Assembly (NCBI GenBank): GCA_020796225.1
Contig: CM036754.1
Span: forward strand, 39,426,279 to 39,490,278
DNA length: 64,000 nt
Reading direction: 5' to 3'
DNA from: Arion vulgaris
Lineage: Eukaryota > Mollusca > Gastropoda > Stylommatophora > Arionidae
Under the pieces are notes generated by a model. The model was not told the origin of the DNA. It saw only the letters and a program-made list of their open reading frames with translations, and did no database searches. How positions within the stretch are numbered: position 1 is the first letter of the stretch; every line of letters starts with the position of its first letter. The translations under genes and the position numbers were made by a program. Positions 11,692 through 24,000 of the stretch are shown one piece after another.

Positions 11692-13110
11692 TAGCTTTTT
11701 GTCTAGTTGTATTTCTATTAATGCTAGCTCTTTGTATAGTTGTATTTCTATAAATGCTAGCTTTTTGTATAGTTGTATTTCTATAAATGCTAGCTCTTTG
11801 TATAGTTGTATTTCTATAAATTCTAGCTTTTTGTATAGTTGTATTTCTATAAATGCTAGCTTTTTGTATAGTTGTATTTCTATAAATCTAGCTTTTGTAT
11901 AGTTGTATTTCTATAAATTCTAGCTCTTTGTATAGTTGTATTTCTATAAATGCTAGCTCTTTGTATAGTTGTATTTCTATAAATTCTAGCTTTTTGTATA
12001 GTTGTATTTCTATAAATGCTAGCTCTTTGTATAGTTGTATTTCTATAAATGCTAGCTCTTTGTATAGTTGTATTTCTATAAATGCTAGCTCGCTCTTTGT
12101 ATAGTTGTATTTCTATTAATGTTAGGTTTTATCTAGTTGCATTTCTATTAATGTTAGGTTTTATCTAGTTGCATATCTATAAATGGTGGGTTTTTATCTA
12201 GTTGCATTTCTATTAATGTTGGGCTTTGTCTAATTGCATTTCTATAAATGCTAGTATTGTCTAGTTATATTTCTATAACTGCTAGTATTATCTAGTTGTA
12301 TTTCTATAAATGTTAGGTTTTGATCTAGGCTAGTGTATTTCTATAAATGTTAAGTTTTGTCTAGTTGTATTTCTATAAATTCTAGCGTTTTGTCTAGTTG
12401 TATTTTTTTAAATATTGGGTTTTCTTTAGTTGTATTTCTATAAATGTTAAGTTTTGTCTTGTTGTATTTCTATAAATGTTAAGTTTTGTCTAGTTGTATT
12501 TCTATAAATGTTAAGTTTTGTCTAGTTGTATTTCTATAAATGTTAGGTTTTGTCTAGTTGTATTTCTATAAATATTAGGTTTTGTCTAGCTGTATTTCTA
12601 TAAATGTTAAGTTTTGTCTAGTTGTATTTCTATAAATGTTAGGTTTTGTCTAGTTGTATTTTTTAAAATGTTGGGCTTTGTCTAGTTGTATTTCTATAAA
12701 TGCTAGTATTGTCTAGCTGTATTTCTATAAATGTTAGGTTTTGTCTAGCTGTATTTCTATAAATGTTAAGTTTTGTCTAGTTGTATTTCTATAAATGTTA
12801 GGTTTTGTATAGTTGTATTTCTACAAATGTTAGGTTTTGTCTAGTTGTATTTCTATAAATGTTAGGTTTTGTCTAGTTGTATTTCTATAAATGTTAGGTT
12901 TTGTCTAGTTGTATTTCTATAAATGTTAGGTTTTGTCTAGTTGTATTTCTATAAATGTTAAGCTTTGTCTAGTTGTATTTTTAAAAATGTTGGGTTTTGT
13001 CTAGTTGTATTTTTAAAAATGTTGGGTTTTGTCTAGTTGTATTTCTATAAATGTTAGGTTTTGTCTAGTTATATTTCTATAAAATAAAGGTTTTATCTAG
13101 TTCTATTAGT
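11692..13110. repeat. 33/32-bp minisatellite, about 43 copies in two blocks
   Basis: Proximal block (11692-12105) has 33-bp units with 'gctagctctttgtatagttg'. The distal block (12106-13110) has mostly 32-bp units with 'gttaggttttgtctagttg'. The shared core is 'tagttgtatttctataaat'. The one-base difference means the proximal block keeps an open frame (S-C-I-S-I-N-A-S-S-L-Y) while the distal block does not. This shows the frame is incidental. Confidence 0.96.
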
Positions 13111-13144
13111 AGAGTAGAATGGAAAAACTGCTTTCTGGCAATTT

Positions 13145-13545
13145 TGTATAACGGTACGAGATGAATAACGGTAGGAGGGAATAACGGGACGAGAGGAAGA
13201 ACGGTAGGAGGGAATAACGGGACGAGAGGAATAACGATAGGAGGGAATAACGGGACGAGAGGAAGAACGGTAGGAGGGTAATAACGGTACGAGAGGAATA
13301 ACGGTAGGAGGGTAATAACGGTACGAGAGGATTAACGGTACGAGACTAATAACGGTACTAATGTAATAACGGTACTAATGTAATACGGTAAAACGGTACT
13401 AATGTAATAACGGTACTAATGTAATAACGGTACTAATGTAATAACGGTACTAATGTAATAACGGTACTAATGTAATAACGGTACTAATGTAATAACGGTA
13501 CTAATGTAATAACGGTACTAATGTAATAACGGTACGAAATGAATG
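13145..13545. repeat. Two adjoining 'aacggta' minisatellites
   Basis: 13145-13345 has about 32-bp units mixing 'aacggtaggagggaat' and 'aacgggacgagagga'. 13345-13545 has 17-bp units aataacggtactaatgt. Both share the 'aataacggta' core, so the second probably arose from the first. Confidence 0.93.
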
Positions 13546-13554
13546 TAATAATGT

Positions 13555-13995
13555 ATTAATAATTCTTTGTCTTTCCCCTTCGTCCCTATTGAGGCATAGG
13601 TCATCAACCAAGGCCTTCCAATCTCTCCTATCCAAGGCGATATTTTCTAGATCTTTCCACTCTCTCCTCATTTTCTTGCATGCCGTCTCCAGATATTCTT
13701 GGGTCCTCTCTTACTCCTATTACCCTGGGGTTTCTATCGGAGAGCATGTCTGGTAATGCTGTCTGAAGATCTATTCAGTGTGTGTACTATTCATTGCAGC
13801 ATTCTGCCCCTTATCTCTTGTTCCACCTGTCATTGTTTCGCTCTTTCCCACAGTTCCATGTTTGTAGTCCTATCATACCATCTCAGATGGAGTATCCAGC
13901 GCGGGCAACTATTGATGAATGTCTGTAACTTGTTGGTGTCTCCCTTAGTTGTCCTCCATGTCTCTGCTCCTTATAGTAGGACAGTCTTGACAATT
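13555..13995 (-). mobile_element. LINE L-C 3' fragment (RT C-terminus)
   Basis: The - strand encodes, with frameshifts, VLLYGAETWRTTKGDTNKLQ, TFINSCPRWILHLRWYDR and a 'KNIWRR' segment, ending near 'cttcgtccctattgaggcat'. It parallels the + strand L-C copy at 36321 and the 54.8 kb copy. A SINE C adjoins its 5' side. Confidence 0.8.
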
Positions 13996-14256
13996 CAGTT
14001 CTTCTTCTTCTATATTCTTCCAACTCTTCATATTGACCACTTGTTAAACCACTCTTTATGAGTTATATGTGAGCCGAGCGTAAGAGCGATTGTACATTGT
14101 GCCAGTTATGCGCCTACAAGTAAGCAAGCACATCCGATTTCTGCGACTAGAGTAACGTCCCTAGGCTCTCAGTCGCCTCTTACGACATGCCTTGTAGGTC
14201 GCAGTGTTACTATTCTTTGCTCCCCTGTGAGCCCCGGCAACACACGGCCGTCGAGA
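13996..14256 (-). mobile_element. SINE C copy
   Basis: On the - strand it runs from the head 'ccggggctcacaggggagca' through 'gacctacaaggcatgtcgta' and 'ggcgcataactggcacaatg' to an agaagaagaa tail at about 13999. It lies 267 bp upstream of the vsx start codon. Confidence 0.82.
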
Positions 14257-14523
14257 CATTTAAGTTAAATATCCGTAGCTTAATTTTATTAATAACAATA
14301 ACAATAATAATAATAATAATAATAATACAAGTAAATAATATTTTGTTATATCTGTGTCATTATATTTATTTTATTTCTTTTAGTGGATGTGACTATATTT
14401 GGTTACATTTAGAACTACAATAGTGCTGTACTGAAGTACATACAAACACTATATTTGATTACATTTAGAACTGCAAAAGTGCTGTACTGAAGTGCATACA
14501 AACAGTGATAAAGTGCGGCCAGA
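14257..14523 (+). promoter_or_regulatory. vsx: Presumed vsx 5' UTR / proximal region
   Basis: An AT-rich stretch with (AATA)n-like sequence at 14288-14330. At 14364-14382 there is a pyrimidine-rich run ending in cttttag, which fits a 3' splice site. The first coding exon may therefore be preceded by a non-coding exon. No clear TATA box or initiator can be assigned. That this is promoter or UTR is inferred from position only. Confidence 0.35.
14392..14503. repeat. 56-bp direct duplication just 5' of the vsx ATG
   Basis: 14392-14447 and 14448-14503 are two contiguous copies with only a few mismatches ('actatatttggttacattta' versus 'actatatttgattacattta', each ending 'acatacaaac' or 'gcatacaaac'). 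The second copy ends 20 bp before the ATG at 14524. Confidence 0.92.
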
Positions 14524-15061
14524 ATGAATAGCCTTCTTCAAATGAATTCTGCCTCAGTGCAGATACCACCAAACTTCAACCACTCGCACCATCACCACTT
14601 TAGCAACAGCAGTCACCATCAAAACCCTCATCACCATCATCATCATCACTCTCACCTGGAGCAGTTATATCAACATCAACGGCCATCTTTCGCCATACAA
14701 GAGATTCTTGGATTAGGCTGCAGACAATCAGCCTCGTCGTCTCCTGTGGGAGTCTCTGGTCTAATGGATCAATCTGGAAGTGGGTCGACTGTACAAAACA
14801 GTTTAGGTGGAATGTATTTCTCTTCTGGAGCGGCAATTTCTCAAACTTACCAGAACGAATCTCAAGGACAAGATTACCAGACTAGTTCACACCCAGGATC
14901 ATCACATCCTCATGGAGCAAACCCTGGATGCCTTTATCCATGGAGGTTTGACTTTACTTCTGCATCTAACACACAGACATTCACTCCGTCAAGGTTTACA
15001 GGTGTTGGAAGACATCAAGAAGATCTTTCTTTTGGATACAGAAGCAATATTACTGAAGAAG
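14524..15061 (+). CDS. vsx: vsx coding exon 1 (residues 1-179 plus one base)
   Basis: Starts at the first ATG of the open frame ('cagaatgaatagc'). Carries the His-rich tract and the octapeptide FAIQEILGL. Donor is gaag|gtgagtg at 15061/15062, leaving one base (G) for the next codon. Composition is Ser/Gln/Gly-rich after residue 70, as expected of a disordered N-terminus. Confidence 0.92.
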
Positions 15062-18000
15062 GTGAGTGACCTAATTTAGAAGTCAATACATAATATTGTC
15101 TTGTCTAACTACTTATACGTAAAATTATTTTTCTCTAGTGGGACGCCCCTGGAGATTAGGGCAGCAAGAAATACATAATATTGTCTTGTCTTAGATTTGA
15201 ATTTATCTCTCTTCTTCTGCGCTCGTCTGCTATGAATTCAGGCGTAGCCATGGCGCCTAGTGTGGCGCTTCTGACTGATTTTTGCGTCAAAGCCTGCTTA
15301 CCTTTTTATTGATTTCCTCGCCATACAGGCTTTAACTTCAGAGGTATCTCTCTCTTTTATTTTTTTCTCTCTCTCTAGCCTGTGACGCCCCTGGCGATTA
15401 GGGCAGCAAACTACTTAGACGTAAAGTAATCTCTCTGTCTAGCCTGTGAGGCTCCTGTTTTTCAGGCAGGCTGTGATGAAAGTGACGTTCTGTAAGGGGC
15501 ATGCTACCTGACGATGATCATCTTCTTCAACAAGATATATTTTTGTTGGTACAAAGTGATTGTTGATTGAGTTTCATTATCATCAATTGGCGTCTTCCTC
15601 TTTTCTTTCACCATTGTACTTCAGTGAGATGTTTAAGGAAGATGAATGATCTATCGTTCTTCTTGCCTAATGCACTTTGTAAGTTGGTATTCATTTCTCT
15701 AAAGTTGTTCTTGATGCCATCACTCCATCGTTTGCGTGGTCTTCCTCTTGATATGTATTTATTATATTTGTTCAATGTGGCTCTCTGTGGTAGACAATAC
15801 CAGGACATTCCTGGCAGGTGACCAAGCCATTTAATATGTTGTTCATTTATACAACTAAAACTTGAATTCTCCGAAAGGAGTTCTTCTTCTTCTTCTTCTT
15901 TGTCTTTGCATTCGTTCTTTACGACCAATTTTAATCACTCTTTGTGATATGTTTGATCTTTGCCAAGAACGTGTATACGTTGCACATTGGTTTGGTAGGC
16001 CCCTAAACGCATCGACTTCTACACGTTTAGGACACGTCCATCCGATTTCAGCCAAACCTCCTTATCGCCTCTTACGACATCAGGTAAAAGTGGTTCTATT
16101 CTTTACACCAAAGATCTGGGCTCCGGTAACCACTAGGGCATCCGAAAGGAGTTAATTCTTATTGCTCATGTGTATTGGCCAACACGTTCTGATATAACCA
16201 AAATAAGGTTCGTCCTTAGGTAGAAAGTTGCGTACCTCAGCTTAAAGAAACTTTAATCCCATACACAAAACAAACAACCAAAGAAAAGAAATTATATGAC
16301 GGGTTTTATTTATAGTCTTGATCTAATTTCTTCATTTCTAATTGTATTTCTCAGTTACTCATGCAACTATGTTTTTTTTCGATCCAGAAGCACTTGAGCT
16401 TTCAGCTCTTCGGCTCAGTGTCATGGGCATCGTAACCCTTCGGTTCGGTTCCACGAACACCGTAAATCTGGAGAACCTGTGACTTTTCTGCAGTCCACCG
16501 AATTAAACTGCACTCACAGGGGCTTGTCACCCGTCGTCTAACGCGATACGAACACGCTGGGTAGGCGGACATGCGTGCAGATCTTCTAAGACATCTCATC
16601 TGTTGTATGACTTTCCGCTCATTAGCTGCTGTGAGCGACCATGTTTAACACTGATAGCATAATGTTAGACAAAAAAAAAAAAAAAGATGGCTGAGCCTTT
16701 GTATTTGTATGTGGCTCTGACTTACTGGCTTAATGCTCGCCGCTCCATATGGAGCATAGGGTCTTAACAGTTGTTCGCCACTTTTTCCGGTCTCCAGCTG
16801 TTTTCCTGATGACCTCCCAGGATAGTCCAGCACCTCTCAAGTTCCTCAAGAAAACTTTGTTTCCAGATCTATTTTGGACTCCTTTTTCGTTTTTCTTGCG
16901 GGATCCACTCAAGTGCTTCAGCAACAATTCTACAGATCTCTGGACAAAAATGCACATGGGAAGACTCCAAATTCGAACCTACGAACTTCGAAACACGAGG
17001 CAAGGGATTAACTACTTAGTCGCAGAGACACACTAATGCTGTTGATGAAATACTCATCATTATCATATAGCTTGTCCTGAGCAGAACTTTGCCACCCCAA
17101 CAGTCCTTCGGAATTTCTCTCTCTCTCATAGGCCAGATGTTCCGCCTCTGCAGCCGTTATGTTCAAACAATCAGTTACATCCTGAATCCATCTTCTCCAC
17201 GGTCTTCCTCTTCTTCTCTTTGCCGGTATGCCTCCTTCCATGATGGCCTTCAACCGTTCATGTCTCTTTATAAGTCCGAAATACCTCATATTTCATATTC
17301 TTATTTGTAGCATCAGCCAGTTTTCTTTGATTTTAAGTTCTTTCTGGATATATCTATTTGTTCTCTTCTCTAATGAAACACTACATAGATAGATCTATTT
17401 AGTTCTTCTCTAATGAAACACTACATAAATAGATCTATTTGTTAGCTTCTCTGATGAAACACTGCATAGATAGATCTATTTGTTCTCTGAGGAAACACTA
17501 GATAGATAGATCTATTTGTTAGCTTCTCTGATGAAACACTACATAGATGGATCTATTTGTTCTCTGAGGAAACACTAGATAGATAGATCTATTTGTTAGC
17601 TTCTCTGATGAAACACTACCATACAAATAATAATAATAATAATAATCATATTGTGTTATATAAGTAGTTGTCCATGCAAGGAAATATTGCACAGTAACAA
17701 TAGGTACTAATCGAATTACGTAACAGCGAAGTCAAGTTATTGGTTAATGAACTGACGACACAGCACTTCTGGCAGACTCGTAGGTGCTCAGTCTCCCCCA
17801 ACAGATTTCGAAGGGTATGCATACTGATGGTTCCTGTCGTGCGCTGGTTAAACACACTTCTCTCTCTGCCCCTCAAGCATCCAGATCTTCTTGTACAGCA
17901 TGCAATTCCAAACTCATTAAGTAGCTATATTAATTCAAAGTTTATTTTAGTATCCTCATCCAACAGTAGGTCGTCAAGATACCTACGAACTCCACCCTTA

Positions 18001-21000
18001 TCCGCCCTGAACTCCCAATAATCGATCCTATCGATGCAAGCATGTTCGCTATCTCGTCGCGAATACCAGCATGGCATGGGCAGTAGATCCACGGCAGTCT
18101 CTGTAGGTTTGAAACCTCTATAGACGAAATCCACTCATACAGCAACCTGGACTTCTGGATCTTCCGAAGTATCGACTGAAAGCCAGAAACAACAACGGCC
18201 GGAGTAAACGGAGTACTAGAGAGTCAATGGAGGACAGCAGTAACGGCCTCAACCTCCATCCTCACACTGGAAGTAATTGTCCTGTATGCTCGCTCCATTT
18301 CACTCTGCAACAACTCTACAATGCGCGCTAGCCAAGAAACCCCATCCTGACATTTCACTCTGCAACAACTCTACAATGCGCGCTAGCCAAGAAACCCCAA
18401 CCTGACATTTCACTCTGCACAACTCACAATGCGCGCTATCCAAGAAACCCACCCTGACTTTTCACTCTGCAACAACTCTACAATGCGCGCTAGCCAAGAA
18501 ACCCCAACCTGACATTTCACTCTGCAACAACTCTACAATGCGCTATCAAGAACCACCCTGACTTTTCACTCTGCAACAACCTACAATGCGGCTAGAGAAA
18601 CCCCATCCTGACATTTCACTCTGCAACAACTCTACAATGCGCGCTAGCCAAGAAACCCCAACCTGACATTTCACTCTGCAACAACTCTACAATGCGCGCT
18701 ATCCAGAAACCCCACCTGACTTTTCACTCTGCAACAACTCTACAATGCGCGCTAGCCAAGAAACCCCAACCTGACTTTTCATAACCCTGCAGAAACCAAT
18801 CAGTCGTTTTATAAAGTACAAACAAAACAAGGTACAACGACGTTTCGACAAAAAGGTCTTTATCAAGCAAAGGATACAGAACAAACGAAATGAAGACTTT
18901 CTTTTGTCCAATCCTGGTTTGCCTTACATCGCCAGGACAAGAAGAGATTTCTAGAACGGGCCCTAGTGTGCGATTCGTAAGTGGTGTCTTTCGTCGTCTC
19001 TGTTATTTCTGAGGTCCACCTCTTGCGTGGCCGGCCTTTTACTTTGTATCTATTGTATCCATTGTATCGGAACAACATTGCACTTTGTATCCATTGTATC
19101 GGAGCAACATTGCTCTTTGAGGTGCACTGTCTGTTGCTTTGTATCCATTGTATCGGAGCAACATTGCTCTTTGAGGTGCACTGTCTGTTGCTTTGTATCC
19201 ATTGTATCGGAGCAACATTGCTCTTTGAGGTGCACTGTCTGTTGGTAATCTGCTTATGTTGCCGAACAATTTAATTTGTTGTTTCTTGATGAAGTTTAGT
19301 ATTGATGTTGTACTCACTTTTGTCCTGTGTCTTCATATCTAAATCGGTCTCTTCTTGATACTCCCAGCATTCTGTCGTGACTAGTTTTCCTCTATCATTT
19401 TATGTCAGCGCCCAGGTTTGGTACTGGTAGCATAATTGTGGAGAAATATTGTGTTGAACAATGCTCTTGTAGTGTTCATGGTGACATGTTTGCATTTTGA
19501 AATTGGCGCTATTTGCCCTATGACTTGATTTGCTTTGTTGCATCTATGTTGGATTTCATTAATTATTTTTCCGTTTGCTGGAAAAAATGCTCCCTAGGTA
19601 TGTAAGGTCTGGAGACTATGATCGAGATATCACAGACATAGGGGTTAACTATACAATTGATCCTATACAATATAACTATAGTGGGTAAATGGTTAACTAT
19701 ACAATTGATCCCTTTACTTACATTACTTAGGAGATTGTTACTTAGGAGATTGTTACGTAGGAGATTGTTACTTAGGAGATTGTTACTTAGGAGATTGTTA
19801 CTTAGGAGATTGTTGATCAGATGCATGCTATCAGTGGATCCAGAAATAAACATCAGAACAAACAAAAACACAGAGACAACGATTACAAACTGCCATATGT
19901 TTCTTACTCACATTTTATTGTAATATTTCAATAAACAGTCTTTACTGTATGTGTTATCATTTTGTACGGCGTAGTACGAGCAGGGACATGAACCTGGGGA
20001 ATTTAATGATACCATGGCTTGCTCGGGTTAGGATTTTTCTTTATGTTCTGACAGAAAAAAATTCAATTTGCCTTACGAGGGATCGAGCCCCGGTCTCCGA
20101 ACGGGAGAATGAGCTCTTATTCATTCGACCAGACACTCTCCAGCTTTATAATTATATCTTTAACCCTTTCACCCATCTGAGCTGATATACTTGTTTAATT
20201 ATATCTTTAACCGTTCATCCATCTGAGCTGATATACTTGTAATTTAGTACACATTAAAATGTGGTCGTCCAGGAGTAATACTAATTCAGTATACATTGGT
20301 AATGTGCGTGCGTCCAGGAGTAATACTAATTTAGTACACATTAAAATGTATGTGCGTCCAGGAGTAATACTAATTCAGTATACATTGGTAATGTGCGTGC
20401 GTCCAGGAGTAATACTAATTTAGTACACATTAAAATGTATGTGCGTCCAGGAGTAATACTAATTCAGTACACATTAAAATGTATGTGCGTCCAGGAGTAA
20501 TACTAATTCAGTACACATTAAAATGTATGTGCGTCCAGGAGTAATACTAATTCAGTACACATTAAAATGTATGTGCCTCCAGGAGTAATACTAATTTAGT
20601 ACACATTAAAATGTGTGTGCGTCCAGGAGTAATACTAATTTAGTACACATTAAAATGTGTGTGCGTCCAGGAGTAATACTAATTTAGTACACATTAAAAT
20701 GTGTGTGCCTCCAGGAGTAATACTAATTTAGTACACATTAAAATGTATGTGCGTCCAGGAGTAATACTAATTCAGTACACATTAAAATGTATGTGCGTCC
20801 AGGAGTAATACTAATTTAGTACACATTAAAATGTATGTGCCTCCAGGAGTAATACTAATTTAGTACACATTAAAATGTGTGTGCGTCCAGGAGTAATACT
20901 AATTTAGTACACATTAAAATGTGTAGTGTCCAGGAGTAATACTAATTTAGTACACATTAAAATGTGTGTCTCCCGGAGTAATACTAATTTAGTACACATT

Positions 21001-24000
21001 AAAATGTATGTGCGTTCAGGAGTAATACTAATTCAGTACACATTAAAATGTGTGTGCGTCCAGGAGTAATACTAATTTAGTACACATTAAAATGTATATG
21101 CGTTCAGGAGTAATACTAATTTAGTACACATTAAAATGTGCGTGCGTCCAGGAGTAATACTAATTTAGTACACATTAAAATGTGTGTGCGTACAGGAGTA
21201 ATACTAATTCAGTACACATTAAAATGTGCGTGCGTCCAGAAGTAATACTAATTATACATTGGTAATGTGTGTGCATTCAGGAGTAACACTAATTCAGTAT
21301 ACATTGTAATGTGCTTGCGTCCAGGAGTAATACTAATTATACATTGGTAATGAGTGTGCGTTCAGGAGTAATACTAATTATACATTGGTAATGAGTGTGC
21401 GTTCAGGAGTAATACTAATTCAGTACACATTAAAATGTGCGTGCGTCCAGGAGTAATACTAATTTAGTACACATTAAAATGTGTGTGCGTCCAGGAGTAA
21501 TACTAATTCAGTACACATTAAAATGTGCGTGCGTCCAGAAGTAATACTAATTATACATTGGTAATGTGTGTGCATTCAGGAGTAACACTAATTCAGTATA
21601 CACTGTAATGTGCGTGCGTCCAGGAGTAATACTAATTATACATTGGTAATGAGTGTGCGTCCAGGAGTAATACTAATTATACATTGGTAATAAGTGTGCG
21701 TCCAGGAGTAATACTAATTATACATTGGTAATGAGTGTACGTTCAGGAATAATACTAATTATACATTGGTAATGAGTGTGCGTTCAGGAATAATACTAAT
21801 TATACATTGGTAATGAGTGTCGTCAGGAGTAATACTAATTATACATTGGGTAATGAGTGTGCGTCCAAGAGTAATACTAATTATACATTAGTAATGAGTG
21901 TGCGTCCAGGAGTAATACTAATTATACATTGGTAATGAGTGTGCTTCCAGGAATAATACTAATTATACATTGGTAATGAGTGTGCGTTCAGGAATAATAC
22001 TAATTATACATTGGTAATGAGTGTGCGTCCAGGAGTAATACTAATTATACATTAGTAATGAGTGTGCGTCCAGGAGTAATACTAATTATACATTAGTAAT
22101 GAGTGTGCGTCCAGGAGTAATACTAATTATACATTGGTAATAAGTGTGCGTCCAGGAGTAATACTAATTAGGAGTGAAAGGGTTAAATGAGATTGTAGTT
22201 CAACAAAAGATTGGAGTCAAAACTGATAAGCTGCACAAGTGAGAGAGGGAGAGTGAGAGAGAGAGGGAGAATGAAAGAGGTAGAACTAGAGAGAAATAGA
22301 ACGAGAGAGAGAGAGATAGAACGAGAGAGAGAAAGAGAGATAGAACGAGAGAGAGAGAGAGAGTTGTGGCATAGACATAAGCGCTCGTCGACAGACACGG
22401 CACATGATATTGCCCATTTACAACACTAAAACTGAAAGTTTACCAGGCCATAGTGCTAACAACGCTGCTGTACGCAAGCGAGACATGGACAGTGTATAGC
22501 CACACGCAAGAAAACTAAACCACTCCCACACAAGCTGTCTACGCAGACTAAAGTTAAAGTTAATTGCATATCCTCTACATGACTTTGCGAATCAACACCA
22601 ACTTTTTAGCGCTGTTTGTAATTTTTCTAGGCATTATTACCTTCAGTAGTTTGCCATTACTATCTGAACGGGTGGTGCCATCGTCCTTTGTAAAAATCCA
22701 CGCGAAACAATTTGCAACCAAACTGTCCGCAGAATCGAACTCAGAACGTCCTGGTTAATAGACCGAGTCACTATCCCCTAAGCCACATACACCACCCTGC
22801 GCAGACTACTAAAACTAAACTGGCAGGACAAAATTCCAGATAGCGATGTCCTCACAGGAGCAAAGATCCCAAGCGCCAATACCCTGTTGCAGAAGGCCCA
22901 AATGAGATGGGACGGTCACGTTGCTCGGATGCCTGATAAATTCATCCCAAAACAGTTGATGTATGGCGAGCTTAAAGATGCTCTGCTAGTGAACAGAAAA
23001 AAACGCTTTAAAGGTATCTCTTACAGTGTCTGTGAAATCCTTCGATACTGGAAATCCTTGAAATCCACCACGTGCTGGGAATCCCTGGCGAAAGTTCACC
23101 ATATGTGACGCTGTAACAACACAAGTGGAACGCATATAGCTGAGAATCATCGTGTTGTTGAGGCACATAGAAAACGAGCTGCACGAAAAGACAGAACAAA
23201 CAACACCCACATGTCTAACCTTGATCATGTATGCCCCACCTGTAGTAGAGGATTGTGTTCTAGAATTGGACTCTACAGTCACCTCCGCACACACCTGAGA
23301 GGTACAGCAGCACACGTTTGAGACTGTTGTCATCTTCGCTTGCGATGAAAGGCTGGTATACAACACAAAGATTTACAGAAACAAAAAACGCTATTGAAAC
23401 AGTCCAGAATAATGACGTGGAGAAAAATAAATGAAAGATATAACCCAGAGCATGACAACAGAAATACATTAAATAGAAAATCGCAGACCACAGTCTTAAG
23501 ACTTAGGTAAAACTGCGGTCTCAGAGCACATCTTCATACAATGAGACTCAGGGACATGGTTTTCTACACCTGTGATTCACCAAAGCAGTTCCCAAAGCAC
23601 ATCTTGTAAAAGTGCCCCAGTCTGAGCCACAGCCAACTCTAGATAACTAGGCCAGACAACTGATCGGGGATTCCCTGACCTAGTTCAGAAAAGGGGGCTG
23701 GAAATTACAGATGTTTGATTAAACACTGCACGTATTTTTGCAATTTTACTCAATTCTGTGAGTCTATGGTTATTTATTGGTGAAAATATTAATGTAGCTT
23801 CAATTTAGCATTTTGTGTTGATTTTAAAATGAATTCGTCTATATACACCAATACTGGAATGCGAGGTCACGTGGTGCAGTTGTGGTCTGATTTCCCGTAA
23901 TTCTTACCTGAGTCCGAAGGCCCATACGTTTATTGTTGGCTCTGTCTGAGCAGCGCGAGAATGAAAATATGGCCAACAGGAACAATCTTTCAGAACAAAC

